In this document: positions 9,168 through 16,734 of the stretch, piece by piece
Position numbering within the stretch: position 1 is the stretch's first letter
How the letters are laid out: the number at the start of each line of letters is the position of its first letter
Notes under the pieces: model-generated
Seen by the model: the letters and a program-made list of their open reading frames with translations, nothing else
Told to the model about the DNA's origin: nothing
The model's database searches: none
NCBI GenBank assembly: GCA_946411565.1
Contig: CAMKEM010000005.1
Coordinates: 1 to 64,000 of the forward strand
DNA length: 64,000 nucleotides
Direction of reading: 5' to 3'
Source of the DNA: an uncultured Prevotellaceae bacterium
GTDB taxonomy: Bacteria; Bacteroidota; Bacteroidia; Bacteroidales; Bacteroidaceae
Made by a program: the position numbers and the translations under genes

Positions 9168-9641
9168 TTACTGATTACTTTTTAATGCTGCGGTAATATT
9201 CTCTGACACCTGCTTGATAGGTATCTCCTGATTTATCACCACAAAAATCGTGTCGTCTCCGGCTATTGTTCCAAGCACCCCCTCAGGCATAGCAGAATCC
9301 AAATGATATGCTATACTGCCAGCATGTCCGGGCTTGGTCTTTATTACCCCCATATTACCAGAGAACTGCATAGAAACGAAACCAGGGACAGGAGGATTAT
9401 CAACAAGAGTATATGCCTGATACACACGCTTATAAAGAGTTTCTTCTGGCAAAAGATATATTGATCTGCCATCAGAGACCATCTTCTTCACAATCTTTAG
9501 CTTGTTCATGTCTCGTGAAAGAGTTGACTGAGTAACCGTGAACCCTTCAAGAGCCATAGCTTGTATAACCTCCTCTTGCGAACTCAATTCCTTGCGAGCT
9601 ATAACAGCCCTCAATGCCGCCATTCTGTCATTCTTTTTCAT
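9168..9641 (-). CDS. argR: Arginine repressor
   Basis: ArgR is a hexameric arginine-responsive regulator. The N-terminal winged helix is visible as SSQEEVIQAMALEGFTVTQS followed by TLSRDMNKLKIVK. The C-terminal oligomerisation and arginine-binding domain contains GTIAGDDTIF, matching the usual GT.AGDDT motif. I start the gene at the ATG at 9641 (157 residues) rather than the TTG at 9644. It is the first gene of the arg-pro cluster and lies 34 bp before the GNAT gene, so it probably controls the cluster and itself. Confidence 0.93.
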   Translation of the reverse strand: MKKNDRMAALRAVIARKELSSQEEVIQAMALEGFTVTQSTLSRDMNKLKIVKKMVSDGRSIYLLPEETLYKRVYQAYTLVDNPPVPGFVSMQFSGNMGVIKTKPGHAGSIAYHLDSAMPEGVLGTIAGDDTIFVVINQEIPIKQVSENITAALKSNQ

Positions 9642-9671
9642 CAATATGCAGGAATTATTCTGTTTCGGGGT

Positions 9672-9704
9672 GCAAAATTACAAACATTTCTGCATATATC
9701 CAAA
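9672..9704 (-). promoter_or_regulatory. Promoter of argR and the arg-pro cluster
   Basis: On the minus strand, TTTG (9701-9704), 20 bases and TAATTTTGC (9672-9680) fit the Bacteroidota consensus. The distance to the argR ATG is about 30 bp. Confidence 0.75.
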
Positions 9705-9707
9705 TTT

Positions 9708-9795
9708 TATTCAGAAAATATGAATATTCTTGTAATAAAATTGCATATCCGCCATATTATCAATGCATATTACTGCATATAGTTGCATATTGCGT
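9708..9795. promoter_or_regulatory. Candidate ArgR operator region
   Basis: Just upstream of the promoter, TATTCA and TGAATA form an inverted pair 7 bp apart (9708-9726), resembling ARG-box half sites. They are followed by repeated GCATAT words up to 9790. The site would suit autoregulation. This is inferred from resemblance to ARG boxes in other bacteria. Confidence 0.45.
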
Positions 9796-9797
9796 TT

Positions 9798-10472
9798 TTA
9801 TTTAGCGAATGACTTTTCTATCCAACCTGAATACGTATTCATTTTTATGCAAATCCTATCCCCCATAGCATAATCCTTCAACGGAATGCTAAGATATACC
9901 GTCTGAGTATAGTATTCAGGAATCGAGCCTTGATCGTGGTGAAAAGTGAGACAATAAGTCTTACTGCCATCTACCGTTGTCTCCACAGTATCAACGGAAA
10001 GTCCTAATTTATGAACAGCCTCATCATCCTCTGCATTACCAACCATAAGTCCGAGTGAAAGATTCAAGTAAGTGTCATTCTGTGCTTTCCAAGCACTAAC
10101 CAACTTTACAGGATCATCATTAAGAGTCAATGAGGACTGCTTATCGGAAGGTTTCATAACATAAGCACGTCTCAGAGATTTCAATTCAATAGGTTTGTTT
10201 CCCTCCTTATTATAATATAGCATCATGCGATACGTAGTGTCCCTATGCTCCATATTCTCAGGAAGCACATACGAAGACGACATAGAAAGCCGTTCGTCAG
10301 CATCGGTCACAATACTCCTCACTTCCCTACCTACAACGTGCATATCAACCATTTCCGCCTTTAGGTAAGAAAGGGAGGTGTCGCCCGACTCGTATGGTTC
10401 AATAGTACATGAAACCATAAGTCCAAAAGTAACTACGAGCAACCAGAAACTATATGACCACGAGTATCTCAC
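9798..10472 (-). CDS. NigD-like lipoprotein
   Basis: This 224-residue protein has a lipoprotein signal (hydrophobic segment followed by LMVSCTIEP, with Cys near residue 22), so it is probably anchored in the outer membrane or periplasm. The body is rich in beta-strand patterns with no catalytic motif. Its layout (about 220 residues, a central domain with conserved aromatic residues, closing with IKMNTYSGWIEKSFAK) resembles NigD-like proteins of Bacteroidota, but I hold this family call loosely. Translation starts at GTG, overlapping the TGA of the upstream acyltransferase gene as GTGA, so the two are translationally coupled. Confidence 0.55.
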   Translation of the reverse strand: MRYSWSYSFWLLVVTFGLMVSCTIEPYESGDTSLSYLKAEMVDMHVVGREVRSIVTDADERLSMSSSYVLPENMEHRDTTYRMMLYYNKEGNKPIELKSLRRAYVMKPSDKQSSLTLNDDPVKLVSAWKAQNDTYLNLSLGLMVGNAEDDEAVHKLGLSVDTVETTVDGSKTYCLTFHHDQGSIPEYYTQTVYLSIPLKDYAMGDRICIKMNTYSGWIEKSFAK

Positions 10473-11644
10473 CCTTTACAAGATATTGCATTAAGATAAT
10501 TACGAGCTGGGTTCGAATACATGGCAAGCAACCTCTCACGAAGAAATGCCATATCTGGGTTTGGAACACGAACCTTTGAAAGCCTCTCGGCAATATAAGC
10601 CTCGAATACCTTCACGTCAGCCTCGGTATATTTATCGCTATGAGCCTTTGGAGTTCCTTCTATCTCATCAAGAGCAATCCAGTTTCCAGGATAGAGTTTA
10701 TAGCGACGGTGAATCTCTTCATCAATATGTTTTGCAACAGCAGCAAAGACCTCTTGCTTTGGCATATCAGCAGGCAAGGTGTCAAGCCATGCGTCAATAC
10801 AAGGAGCTGCCTCATAATGCAGATGACCTTTCTGGCCAAAGATACCAGTCTTCATATTGTCGAGGTCATCTTGTTTGCTCTTCTTCCAGCCCACAACATC
10901 CCTCTTGAACTGAAATTCCTCAGCCTTGAGATAATCGCAAGGATCATACTCATAGGATATTGAGAGAGGAACAATATGCAGATGCTTCAGACGGTCAATA
11001 ACACTACCCTCGCCTCCCATAGCGAACATCTTCAGCACAGCCTCCTGAGTCCTATCATCAGAATCCTTAGCACGACCTTCACGTTGGGCAATCCATACAT
11101 TCTCGCCCTTCTCATTCACGGCAAAGTGGATATATTGGCTCATAAGGATGCTTGAACGAAGCATTTCCTTTGGCGACAAACCTCTGCGGACGGTGAACGA
11201 TTTGTTCAGCCTCACGAATTTCTTTATCCAAGGATAGATAAGCAAGTTGTCGCCAATGCCAATCTCACAGGTATGGGCAAAGTCATTCTTGATGAGCAAC
11301 ACGTCAAGGAATGCAGAGTCTAGAACGATATCACGATGGTTTGAAAGGAAGATATAATTACCATTCTTATCGAGACTCTTGTCAAAACCGAAACCGCTTG
11401 ACTTGGTTGTCTTGAATTTGACATAATTGACAACAGGCCTCATAAGCCTCATCTGGAAGTCCTGCGAGTTCTTCACCCTCCAGAGAAGCATTCGTATCAA
11501 TCCGTTACGCAGCGACTTAGGCAACCAAGGCACAAGTCCCTTCAGCACCAAAGAGAACTGCCTGTCCTCAAGCAGTTCATCAATGACGCCAGGAATCTCC
11601 TCAGGTTCATAAGGACGGATATCATCGAAATCGTGAATTGTCAT
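10469..11644 (-). CDS. PlsC-like glycerol-phosphate acyltransferase
   Basis: A 391-residue acyltransferase-domain protein. The catalytic H-x4-D motif reads FLSNHRDIVLDSAF near residue 98. It is followed by FTVRRGLSPKEML and a substrate-binding block, IAQREGRAKDSDD, matching the EG.R motif of the 1-acylglycerol-3-phosphate acyltransferase family. There is no obvious transmembrane helix. It probably acylates lysophosphatidate or another lipid intermediate at the inner membrane. It lies 17 bp after ddl and overlaps the NigD-like gene by 4 bp. Confidence 0.8.
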   Translation of the reverse strand: MTIHDFDDIRPYEPEEIPGVIDELLEDRQFSLVLKGLVPWLPKSLRNGLIRMLLWRVKNSQDFQMRLMRPVVNYVKFKTTKSSGFGFDKSLDKNGNYIFLSNHRDIVLDSAFLDVLLIKNDFAHTCEIGIGDNLLIYPWIKKFVRLNKSFTVRRGLSPKEMLRSSILMSQYIHFAVNEKGENVWIAQREGRAKDSDDRTQEAVLKMFAMGGEGSVIDRLKHLHIVPLSISYEYDPCDYLKAEEFQFKRDVVGWKKSKQDDLDNMKTGIFGQKGHLHYEAAPCIDAWLDTLPADMPKQEVFAAVAKHIDEEIHRRYKLYPGNWIALDEIEGTPKAHSDKYTEADVKVFEAYIAERLSKVRVPNPDMAFLRERLLAMYSNPARNYLNAISCKG

Positions 11645-11660
11645 TATCTCTTTTTGCTTA

Positions 11661-12662
11661 TTAGAACTGATTCTCTACGATGTCACTCAGCACATCCTTG
11701 ATGTCAAGACCTGCAGCACGTACCTGCTGTGGAATGAATGATGTAGCAGTCATGCCAGGTGTGGTGTTGATCTCAAGCATATTGATTTTGTCTGTACCGT
11801 CAGCCTGCTTTGAGATGATATAGTCGATACGGATGATACCATTAGCATGAAGGATGTCATAGATTGCAGATGTGATCTTAGCTACGCGCTCAGATGTCTC
11901 TGGAGCCAGACGAGCAGGAGTAATCTCCTGTACTTGACCATTATATTTTGCGTCATAATCAAAGAACTCATTCTCCGTAACAACCTCAGTAGCAGGAAGT
12001 ACGACAGACTTTGTCTTTGTCTTATAGCATCCCTGAGAAATCTCTGTTCCTTCAAGATAGCTCTCTATCATAACGGTATCACTCTCCATGAATGCCTTAC
12101 GAAGAGCAGGAGCCAACTGATCAAATTCCTTCACCTTACTAACTCCGAAGCTACTACCATCAGCAGCAGGCTTTACGAAGCATGGGAAGCCGACAGCCTT
12201 CTGAAGCTGCTCCTCTGTAAGTGATTCCTCATCACCACGACGAACGAGAACGCTCTCTGCCACAGAAACGCCAAAGCCACGCAGATAGTTGTTCAGTACG
12301 AACTTGTCAAAGGTAAGAGCCTCAACAAGCACACCACTTGTAGAGTATGGAAGATGAATCAGGTCAAAGTAGCCCTGAAGCAAACCATTCTCACCAGGAG
12401 TGCCGTGGATAGTAATGTAAGCATAATCCACAACAACAGTCTTGCCATTATGACGGAAAGAGAAGTCATTGCGGTCAATAGGAGCAATTGTTCCGTCAGG
12501 GAAATCCACATGCCAGTCCTGCCCTTTGATATCTACGATATAAAGATCATACTTTTCCTTGTCAAAGAAAGAATACAAACCCTGAGCAGAGCGCATTGAC
12601 ACGTCATGCTCAGAAGAGTCGCCACCACAAACGATGGCTATTGTGCGTTTGATATTTGCCAT
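11661..12662 (-). CDS. ddl: D-alanine--D-alanine ligase
   Basis: An ATP-grasp enzyme that makes D-Ala-D-Ala for peptidoglycan. The 333-residue protein starts AIVCGGDSSEHDVSMRSAQG, the Ddl N-terminal signature. It has HGTPGENGLLQGYFD, the ATP-grasp lysine region FPCFVKPAADGSSFGVSKV, and the metal and substrate site NMLEINTTPGMTATSFIPQQ. It sits 20 bp after the rluD-like gene and feeds MurF, encoded elsewhere in the window. Confidence 0.95.
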   Translation of the reverse strand: MANIKRTIAIVCGGDSSEHDVSMRSAQGLYSFFDKEKYDLYIVDIKGQDWHVDFPDGTIAPIDRNDFSFRHNGKTVVVDYAYITIHGTPGENGLLQGYFDLIHLPYSTSGVLVEALTFDKFVLNNYLRGFGVSVAESVLVRRGDEESLTEEQLQKAVGFPCFVKPAADGSSFGVSKVKEFDQLAPALRKAFMESDTVMIESYLEGTEISQGCYKTKTKSVVLPATEVVTENEFFDYDAKYNGQVQEITPARLAPETSERVAKITSAIYDILHANGIIRIDYIISKQADGTDKINMLEINTTPGMTATSFIPQQVRAAGLDIKDVLSDIVENQF

Positions 12663-12682
12663 TTTTTATAATGTTTTTGTCT

Positions 12683-13771
12683 TTATTTCTCGTTAAGAAA
12701 GGCATTTGCGCCATTCACATAGTTTCTCCATTTCTCTATGAGTGCCTTGAAATCCTCTGGCCACTCACTCGTGAAGTCCATCTGCTCGCCGCTTACAGGA
12801 TGCACGAAACCAAGCGTCTTTGCATGAAGAGCCTGACGCGGACAGAGCTTGAAGCAGTTCTGTATGAATGCCTTATAGGTAGAAGAACGTGTGCCACGAA
12901 GAATCTCCGAACCACCATATCTCTCATCACAGAACAGCGGATGACCGATATGCTTCATGTGCGCCCTGATCTGGTGTGTGCGTCCCGTTTCAAGGATGCA
13001 CTCTATCAAGGTTACATATCCGAACTTCTCTATGACCTTCCAATGTGTAACGGCTGGTTTGCCAATACCAGAGTCAGGTGCAGTCACCGTCATCCTCATC
13101 CTATCCTTTGGATCACGGGTGATATTACCTTCTATCCTACCCTCATCCTCCGTGAAATGCCCCCACACGAGAGCGTGATAAGAGCGATGTGTAGTCTTGT
13201 TGAAGAACTGTTTACCAAGAGCAGATTTAGCCTCTGGTGTCTTAGCCACTACGAGCAATCCACTCGTGTCTTTATCTATACGATGTACAAGTCCCACCTC
13301 TGGAGAATTCGGATCAAACTCAGGCACATCCTTCATGTGCCAGGCAACAGCATTGATCAGCGTACCGTTGAAATTGCCAGCACCTGGATGAACTACCATA
13401 CCAGCCTCCTTATTGATGACCATGAGGTAATCATCCTCATACACCACATTGAGCGGAATATCCTCTGGATAGATAGTCGTGTCATGCTTCGGACGAGAGA
13501 GCATCAGCGTCACCACGTCACCAGGACGAACCTTATAGTTACTCTTCACAGGCTTGTCATTCACATGAATGTAGCCTGCCTCAGCAGCAGCCTGTATGCG
13601 ATTACGAGAAGAATGCTGCATGTGCTCGAAGAGGAACTTGTCGATTCTCAACTTCTCCTGACCTGCATCAGCAACGATACGGAAATGCTCATAGAGCTGT
13701 CCGTCTTCTATCTGAGCATCATCAACTTCCTCGATATCTATATCGTCGAATATTTCTTCCTGTTCTTTCAA
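12683..13771 (-). CDS. rluD: RluD-type 23S rRNA pseudouridine synthase
   Basis: The 362-residue protein has an acidic N-terminus and an S4 RNA-binding domain (LRIDKFLFEHMQHSSRNRIQ, about residues 40-60). The catalytic domain carries the aspartate motif LVHRIDKDTSGLLVVAKT near residue 150 and LETGRTHQIRAHM. This combination is typical of RluD, which modifies helix 69 of 23S rRNA. The reading frame opens at TTG (13769-13771). An in-frame TAA from a repeat element lies nine bases upstream, and the element's AAGGA lies just before the TTG, where it could serve as a ribosome-binding site. RluC/D specificity is inferred. Confidence 0.85.
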   Translation of the reverse strand: MKEQEEIFDDIDIEEVDDAQIEDGQLYEHFRIVADAGQEKLRIDKFLFEHMQHSSRNRIQAAAEAGYIHVNDKPVKSNYKVRPGDVVTLMLSRPKHDTTIYPEDIPLNVVYEDDYLMVINKEAGMVVHPGAGNFNGTLINAVAWHMKDVPEFDPNSPEVGLVHRIDKDTSGLLVVAKTPEAKSALGKQFFNKTTHRSYHALVWGHFTEDEGRIEGNITRDPKDRMRMTVTAPDSGIGKPAVTHWKVIEKFGYVTLIECILETGRTHQIRAHMKHIGHPLFCDERYGGSEILRGTRSSTYKAFIQNCFKLCPRQALHAKTLGFVHPVSGEQMDFTSEWPEDFKALIEKWRNYVNGANAFLNEK

Positions 13772-13773
13772 AA

Positions 13774-13802
13774 TTCCTTATTGTTACCTGTTACTTGTTA
13801 CC
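13774..13802 (-). repeat. Three-frame TAA element, copy 1
   Basis: On the minus strand, GGTAACAAGTAACAGGTAAC then AATAAGGAA. It lies 7 bp after the PASTA-gene stop and abuts the TTG start of rluD. The 7-bp period puts TAA in every frame. Copies 2-11 are listed separately. Confidence 0.9.
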
Positions 13803-13809
13803 ACTTGTG

Positions 13810-14469
13810 CTACTCAACAACCTGGAAGTTATCAACCTCACCTCCATTTACATCACCACGCTCAGGCATATTCTCATACACAGCATCAGTAACAATGAGC
13901 GAGTCATTGGCATCACGCTGACCGCTACCCACCTGAAGCACGATCTTGTCTTCAATGGAAACTCTGTCTCCAGCCGCCAGACTCTTGCCATTGCACTTCA
14001 CGCCATACACCCAATCCTTCTCACCCGTGATATACTGCGGTTCGCCAATAAGGAAACCCATAGCCGTGAGCTTTGCCTGAGCCTCACGGAAAGAGCAGTT
14101 GTCTATCACGTCAGGCATGGTAAGCACAGGGGAGTCAGAAGCATTTATCGTAAGATAGATAGTACGACCGGTCTTCACCTTCTGACCAACCTCTGGTGAA
14201 AGTTCCAATACGGCATCGGCAGGCAATGTCTTAACATAACCAGTATCCACCACCATCACATTGAAGCCGAGACTATTCAGAATGCGCTCAGCCTCATCAA
14301 ACGAGCGACGACGCACGTCTGGTACAGCGATAGCCTCTCCATGATGTGTATATGTGTCAAGCCCGAACTTAACGCCCATCACGCAAATGACGACAACCAA
14401 CGCCATCGCCAGAAGATTCGCCCACAGAAAGCTGCTTTTGAACTTATTCAAGAATTCTTTACCATTCAT
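13810..14469 (-). CDS. PASTA-domain membrane protein
   Basis: A 219-residue protein with one N-terminal transmembrane segment (LLAMALVVVICVMGVKFGL, about residues 18-37). About three PASTA repeats follow (AIAVPDVRRRSFDEAERIL; VLTMPDVIDNCSFREAQAKL; and an intervening unit). PASTA domains bind peptidoglycan stems or beta-lactams in penicillin-binding proteins and Ser/Thr kinases. Here there is no kinase or transpeptidase domain. In Bacteroidota this gene is commonly beside rluD and ddl, as here, which suggests a wall-sensing or scaffolding role. It ends TAG, directly ahead of a three-frame stop element. Confidence 0.85.
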   Translation of the reverse strand: MNGKEFLNKFKSSFLWANLLAMALVVVICVMGVKFGLDTYTHHGEAIAVPDVRRRSFDEAERILNSLGFNVMVVDTGYVKTLPADAVLELSPEVGQKVKTGRTIYLTINASDSPVLTMPDVIDNCSFREAQAKLTAMGFLIGEPQYITGEKDWVYGVKCNGKSLAAGDRVSIEDKIVLQVGSGQRDANDSLIVTDAVYENMPERGDVNGGEVDNFQVVE

Positions 14470-14552
14470 TGTCTATGTGCATATTTTGGTACAAAGTTAA
14501 GACAAACCGACCAAACTACAAAATTTATCGCGCACTTTTTTATAAATATAAC

Positions 14553-14592
14553 AAAAAAGGCAGTCTTCCATAACTGAAAGACTGCCTTTTTA
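14553..14592 (-). terminator. Intrinsic terminator after rpmH
   Basis: AAAAAGGCAGTCTT and AAGACTGCCTTTTT form a strong stem with a 10-base loop and flanking A/T runs, active in either direction. It ends the monocistronic rpmH transcript and isolates it from the PASTA gene. Confidence 0.9.
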
Positions 14593-14609
14593 TGACTCAA
14601 GAGCCATAA

Positions 14610-14765
14610 TTACTTACCGTGGTTCTCAGAGCTAACAGTAAGCTTCTTACGACCATGTGCACGACGAGAAGCGAGTACGCGACGACCGTTCTTAGTTGCC
14701 ATGCGAGCGCGGAAACCGTGCTTGTTCACGCGACGGCGGTTGTGTGGCTGAAATGTTCTTTTCAT
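14610..14765 (-). CDS. rpmH: 50S ribosomal protein L34
   Basis: This gene is too short for the ORF track and was found by reading the minus strand. The 51-residue product begins [18 protein letters not shown] and continues [20 protein letters not shown], an unmistakable L34 signature (basic, about 45-51 residues). It has its own upstream promoter and a strong terminator, and is divergent from efp. Confidence 0.97.
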   Translation of the reverse strand: MKRTFQPHNRRRVNKHGFRARMATKNGRRVLASRRAHGRKKLTVSSENHGK

Positions 14766-14833
14766 TGTTGTTCTATTTTATTTGTTATTTTGATTCTTAC
14801 CTTACTAAAAAGCACTTTTGCGCAATTCAGGGT

Positions 14834-14865
14834 GCAAAAGTACTCATATTTTTTGAATTAACAAA
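14834..14865 (-). promoter_or_regulatory. rpmH promoter
   Basis: Minus strand TTTG (14862-14865), 19 bases, TACTTTTGC (14834-14842). About 70 bp separate it from the rpmH ATG. Confidence 0.75.
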
Positions 14866-14958
14866 GAAAATTCACCTTTTTAGCATCAAAAAAGCGTAAT
14901 TTTCTTTATTTCGAGTAGTTTTTTTGTTAAAAATAGGCGTTTTTTGCCGAAAATATAG

Positions 14959-14967
14959 TAACTTTGC
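14959..14967 (+). promoter_or_regulatory. efp promoter, -7 element
   Basis: TAACTTTGC matches the Bacteroidota -7 box and lies 42 bp before the efp ATG. No clear TTTG occurs at the expected upstream distance, so the -33 element is weak. Confidence 0.6.
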
Positions 14968-15009
14968 ACCAAAATAAGTAAAAACAAATTTCATAACAAT
15001 AAAATTACA

Positions 15010-15576
15010 ATGATTAATTCACAGGACATTAAGAAGGGTGTAGCAGTTCGTATGGACGGCGGCATCTGGGTGTGCATTGATTTCCAGCACCGCAAGCCAG
15101 GTAAGGGTAACACAATCATGATCATCAAGCTGAAGAACGTAACTGACGGTCGCGTACTTGAGCGTCGCTTCAACATCGGTGAGAAGCTCGAGGAGGTTCA
15201 GATCACACGTCGCCCATACCAGTATCTCTATAAGGAAGGTGAGGACTACATCTTCATGAATCAGGAGACATACGATCAGACTCCTATCGCTTCAGAACTC
15301 GTAACAGGCGTTGAGTACATGAAGGAGAGCGACATCGTTGAGGTTGTTAGCGATGCTGATACAGATACAGTTCTCTATGCAGAGATGCCAGTTAAGACCG
15401 TTCTTCGCATCGCTCACTCTGAGCCAGGCGTAAAGGGCGATACAGCTACAAACACTCTCAAGCCTGCTACTCTTGAGACTGGTGCTGAGATTCGCGTACC
15501 TCTCTTCATCAACGAGGGCGACCTCGTACAGGTAGATACCCGCGACGGTAGCTACATCCAGCGCATGAAGGAGTAA
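15010..15576 (+). CDS. efp: Translation elongation factor P
   Basis: EF-P rescues ribosomes stalled on polyproline stretches. The 188-residue product has the KOW-like N-terminal domain with the loop HRKPGKGNTIM; the loop-tip lysine, about residue 32, would be the modified residue if this organism modifies it. Two OB domains follow, ending in VDTRDGSYIQRMKE, the usual EF-P C-terminus. It is the first gene of the plus-strand block and lies 40 bp before the glycosyltransferase. Confidence 0.96.
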   Translation: MINSQDIKKGVAVRMDGGIWVCIDFQHRKPGKGNTIMIIKLKNVTDGRVLERRFNIGEKLEEVQITRRPYQYLYKEGEDYIFMNQETYDQTPIASELVTGVEYMKESDIVEVVSDADTDTVLYAEMPVKTVLRIAHSEPGVKGDTATNTLKPATLETGAEIRVPLFINEGDLVQVDTRDGSYIQRMKE

Positions 15577-15615
15577 TCTCCCCCACTCCATATATTAGGT
15601 TTTCCTAATAAATAT

Positions 15616-16653
15616 ATGAAATATAGCATTATAGTACCAGTATATAATAGGCCTGACGAGGTTGACGAACTGCTTGACAGTCTCACCCGTCAGGCTTATT
15701 CTGACTTTGAGGTCATCATCGTAGAGGATGGTTCTGCCATTCCCTGCAAGGATGTATGCGAGAAATACGCAAACAGCCTTCCTCTCAACTATTTTCTGAA
15801 GGAGAACTCCGGCCCAGGCCAGAGCCGCAACTACGGCGCAGAACGTGCCAATGGCGACTACCTCATAATCCTTGACAGCGACGTAGTCCTTCCCGACGGC
15901 TATCTAAAAGCCCTCGACCAAGAACTAACCGCAAACCCTTGCGAGGCTTTCGGCGGAGCTGATGCCTCACACCCATCATTCACACCTGTGCAGAAGGCTA
16001 TCTCCTACTCCATGACCTCGTTCTTCACAACAGGCGGAATACGTGGAGGCAAGGCAAAGCTCGATAAGTTCTACCCACGCTCATACAACATGGGCATAAA
16101 GCGTGAAGTCTATCAGCAGCTCGGTGGATTCTCTAAGATGCGCTTCGGCGAGGACATCGATTTCTCATACCGCATCGTGGAGGCTGGTCACAAATGCCGA
16201 CTATTCCCTACGGCATGGGTATGGCACAAACGCCGTACCGACCTCAGAAAGTTCTTCCGACAGGTGTATAACAGCGGTATAGCGCGTATCAATCTTGAGA
16301 AGCGTCACCCTGGCACCATGAAACTGGTACACATGCTTCCTATGGTATTTACCGTTGGCGTCATCTCGCTCATCCTAATATCAATGGTAGGGCGACTCCT
16401 AATGCACTATGACGATCCGCACAAGTGGTACTGGTTATGCGCCGCCCCCTGGTTGCCGATTTTGCTCTACTCGTTGCTTATCTTCATCGACTCAACAATA
16501 AAGAACAAGTCGCCTCGCATCGGCTTTATAAGCATAGCAGCCGCCTTCGTTCAGCTCATGGGCTACGGCTTCGGATTCCTTGAAGCATGGTGGAAAAGAT
16601 GCGTAAGAAAGCAGGACGAGTTTCAGGCTTTTGAGAAGACTTTCTATAAATAG
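15616..16653 (+). CDS. GT2-family membrane glycosyltransferase
   Basis: A 345-residue glycosyltransferase. The N-terminal GT-A domain reads YSIIVPVYNRPDEVDELLDS. It has a metal-binding DSD (YLIILDSDVVLPDGYL, near residue 90) and GGFSKMRFGEDIDFSYR with the catalytic-base ED. At least two hydrophobic helices follow in the C-terminal 120 residues (MVFTVGVISLILISMVG; PWLPILLYSLLIF). It probably transfers a sugar to a lipid or polysaccharide at the inner membrane; the acceptor cannot be told. It may be co-transcribed with efp. Confidence 0.85.
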   Translation: MKYSIIVPVYNRPDEVDELLDSLTRQAYSDFEVIIVEDGSAIPCKDVCEKYANSLPLNYFLKENSGPGQSRNYGAERANGDYLIILDSDVVLPDGYLKALDQELTANPCEAFGGADASHPSFTPVQKAISYSMTSFFTTGGIRGGKAKLDKFYPRSYNMGIKREVYQQLGGFSKMRFGEDIDFSYRIVEAGHKCRLFPTAWVWHKRRTDLRKFFRQVYNSGIARINLEKRHPGTMKLVHMLPMVFTVGVISLILISMVGRLLMHYDDPHKWYWLCAAPWLPILLYSLLIFIDSTIKNKSPRIGFISIAAAFVQLMGYGFGFLEAWWKRCVRKQDEFQAFEKTFYK

Positions 16654-16703
16654 CCCCTCACCCGTCACTATGTGACACCCTCTCCCCAAGGGGCGAGGGG
16701 TAA
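16654..16703. repeat. GC-rich palindromic element between GT2 gene and radC
   Basis: CCCCTCACCC and GGGCGAGGGG flank a small palindrome, GTCACTATGTGAC. It begins at the glycosyltransferase stop. It belongs to the family of C-rich/G-rich palindromes found at 16.85, 17.6, 18.05, 18.36 and 55.7-55.9 kb. Confidence 0.7.
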
Positions 16704-16734
16704 GTTAGTAATTAACATCATAATCTAATCGCCT

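Noticed and set aside
13774-13802. Intrinsic terminator function of the three-frame element
   Set aside because: The repeat is direct (7-bp period), not inverted, and cannot form a stable hairpin alone.
12656-13921. 421-residue plus-strand ORF across rluD
   Set aside because: It is a shadow of the RluD-coding strand; no recognisable domain, and it crosses the repeat element and into the PASTA gene.
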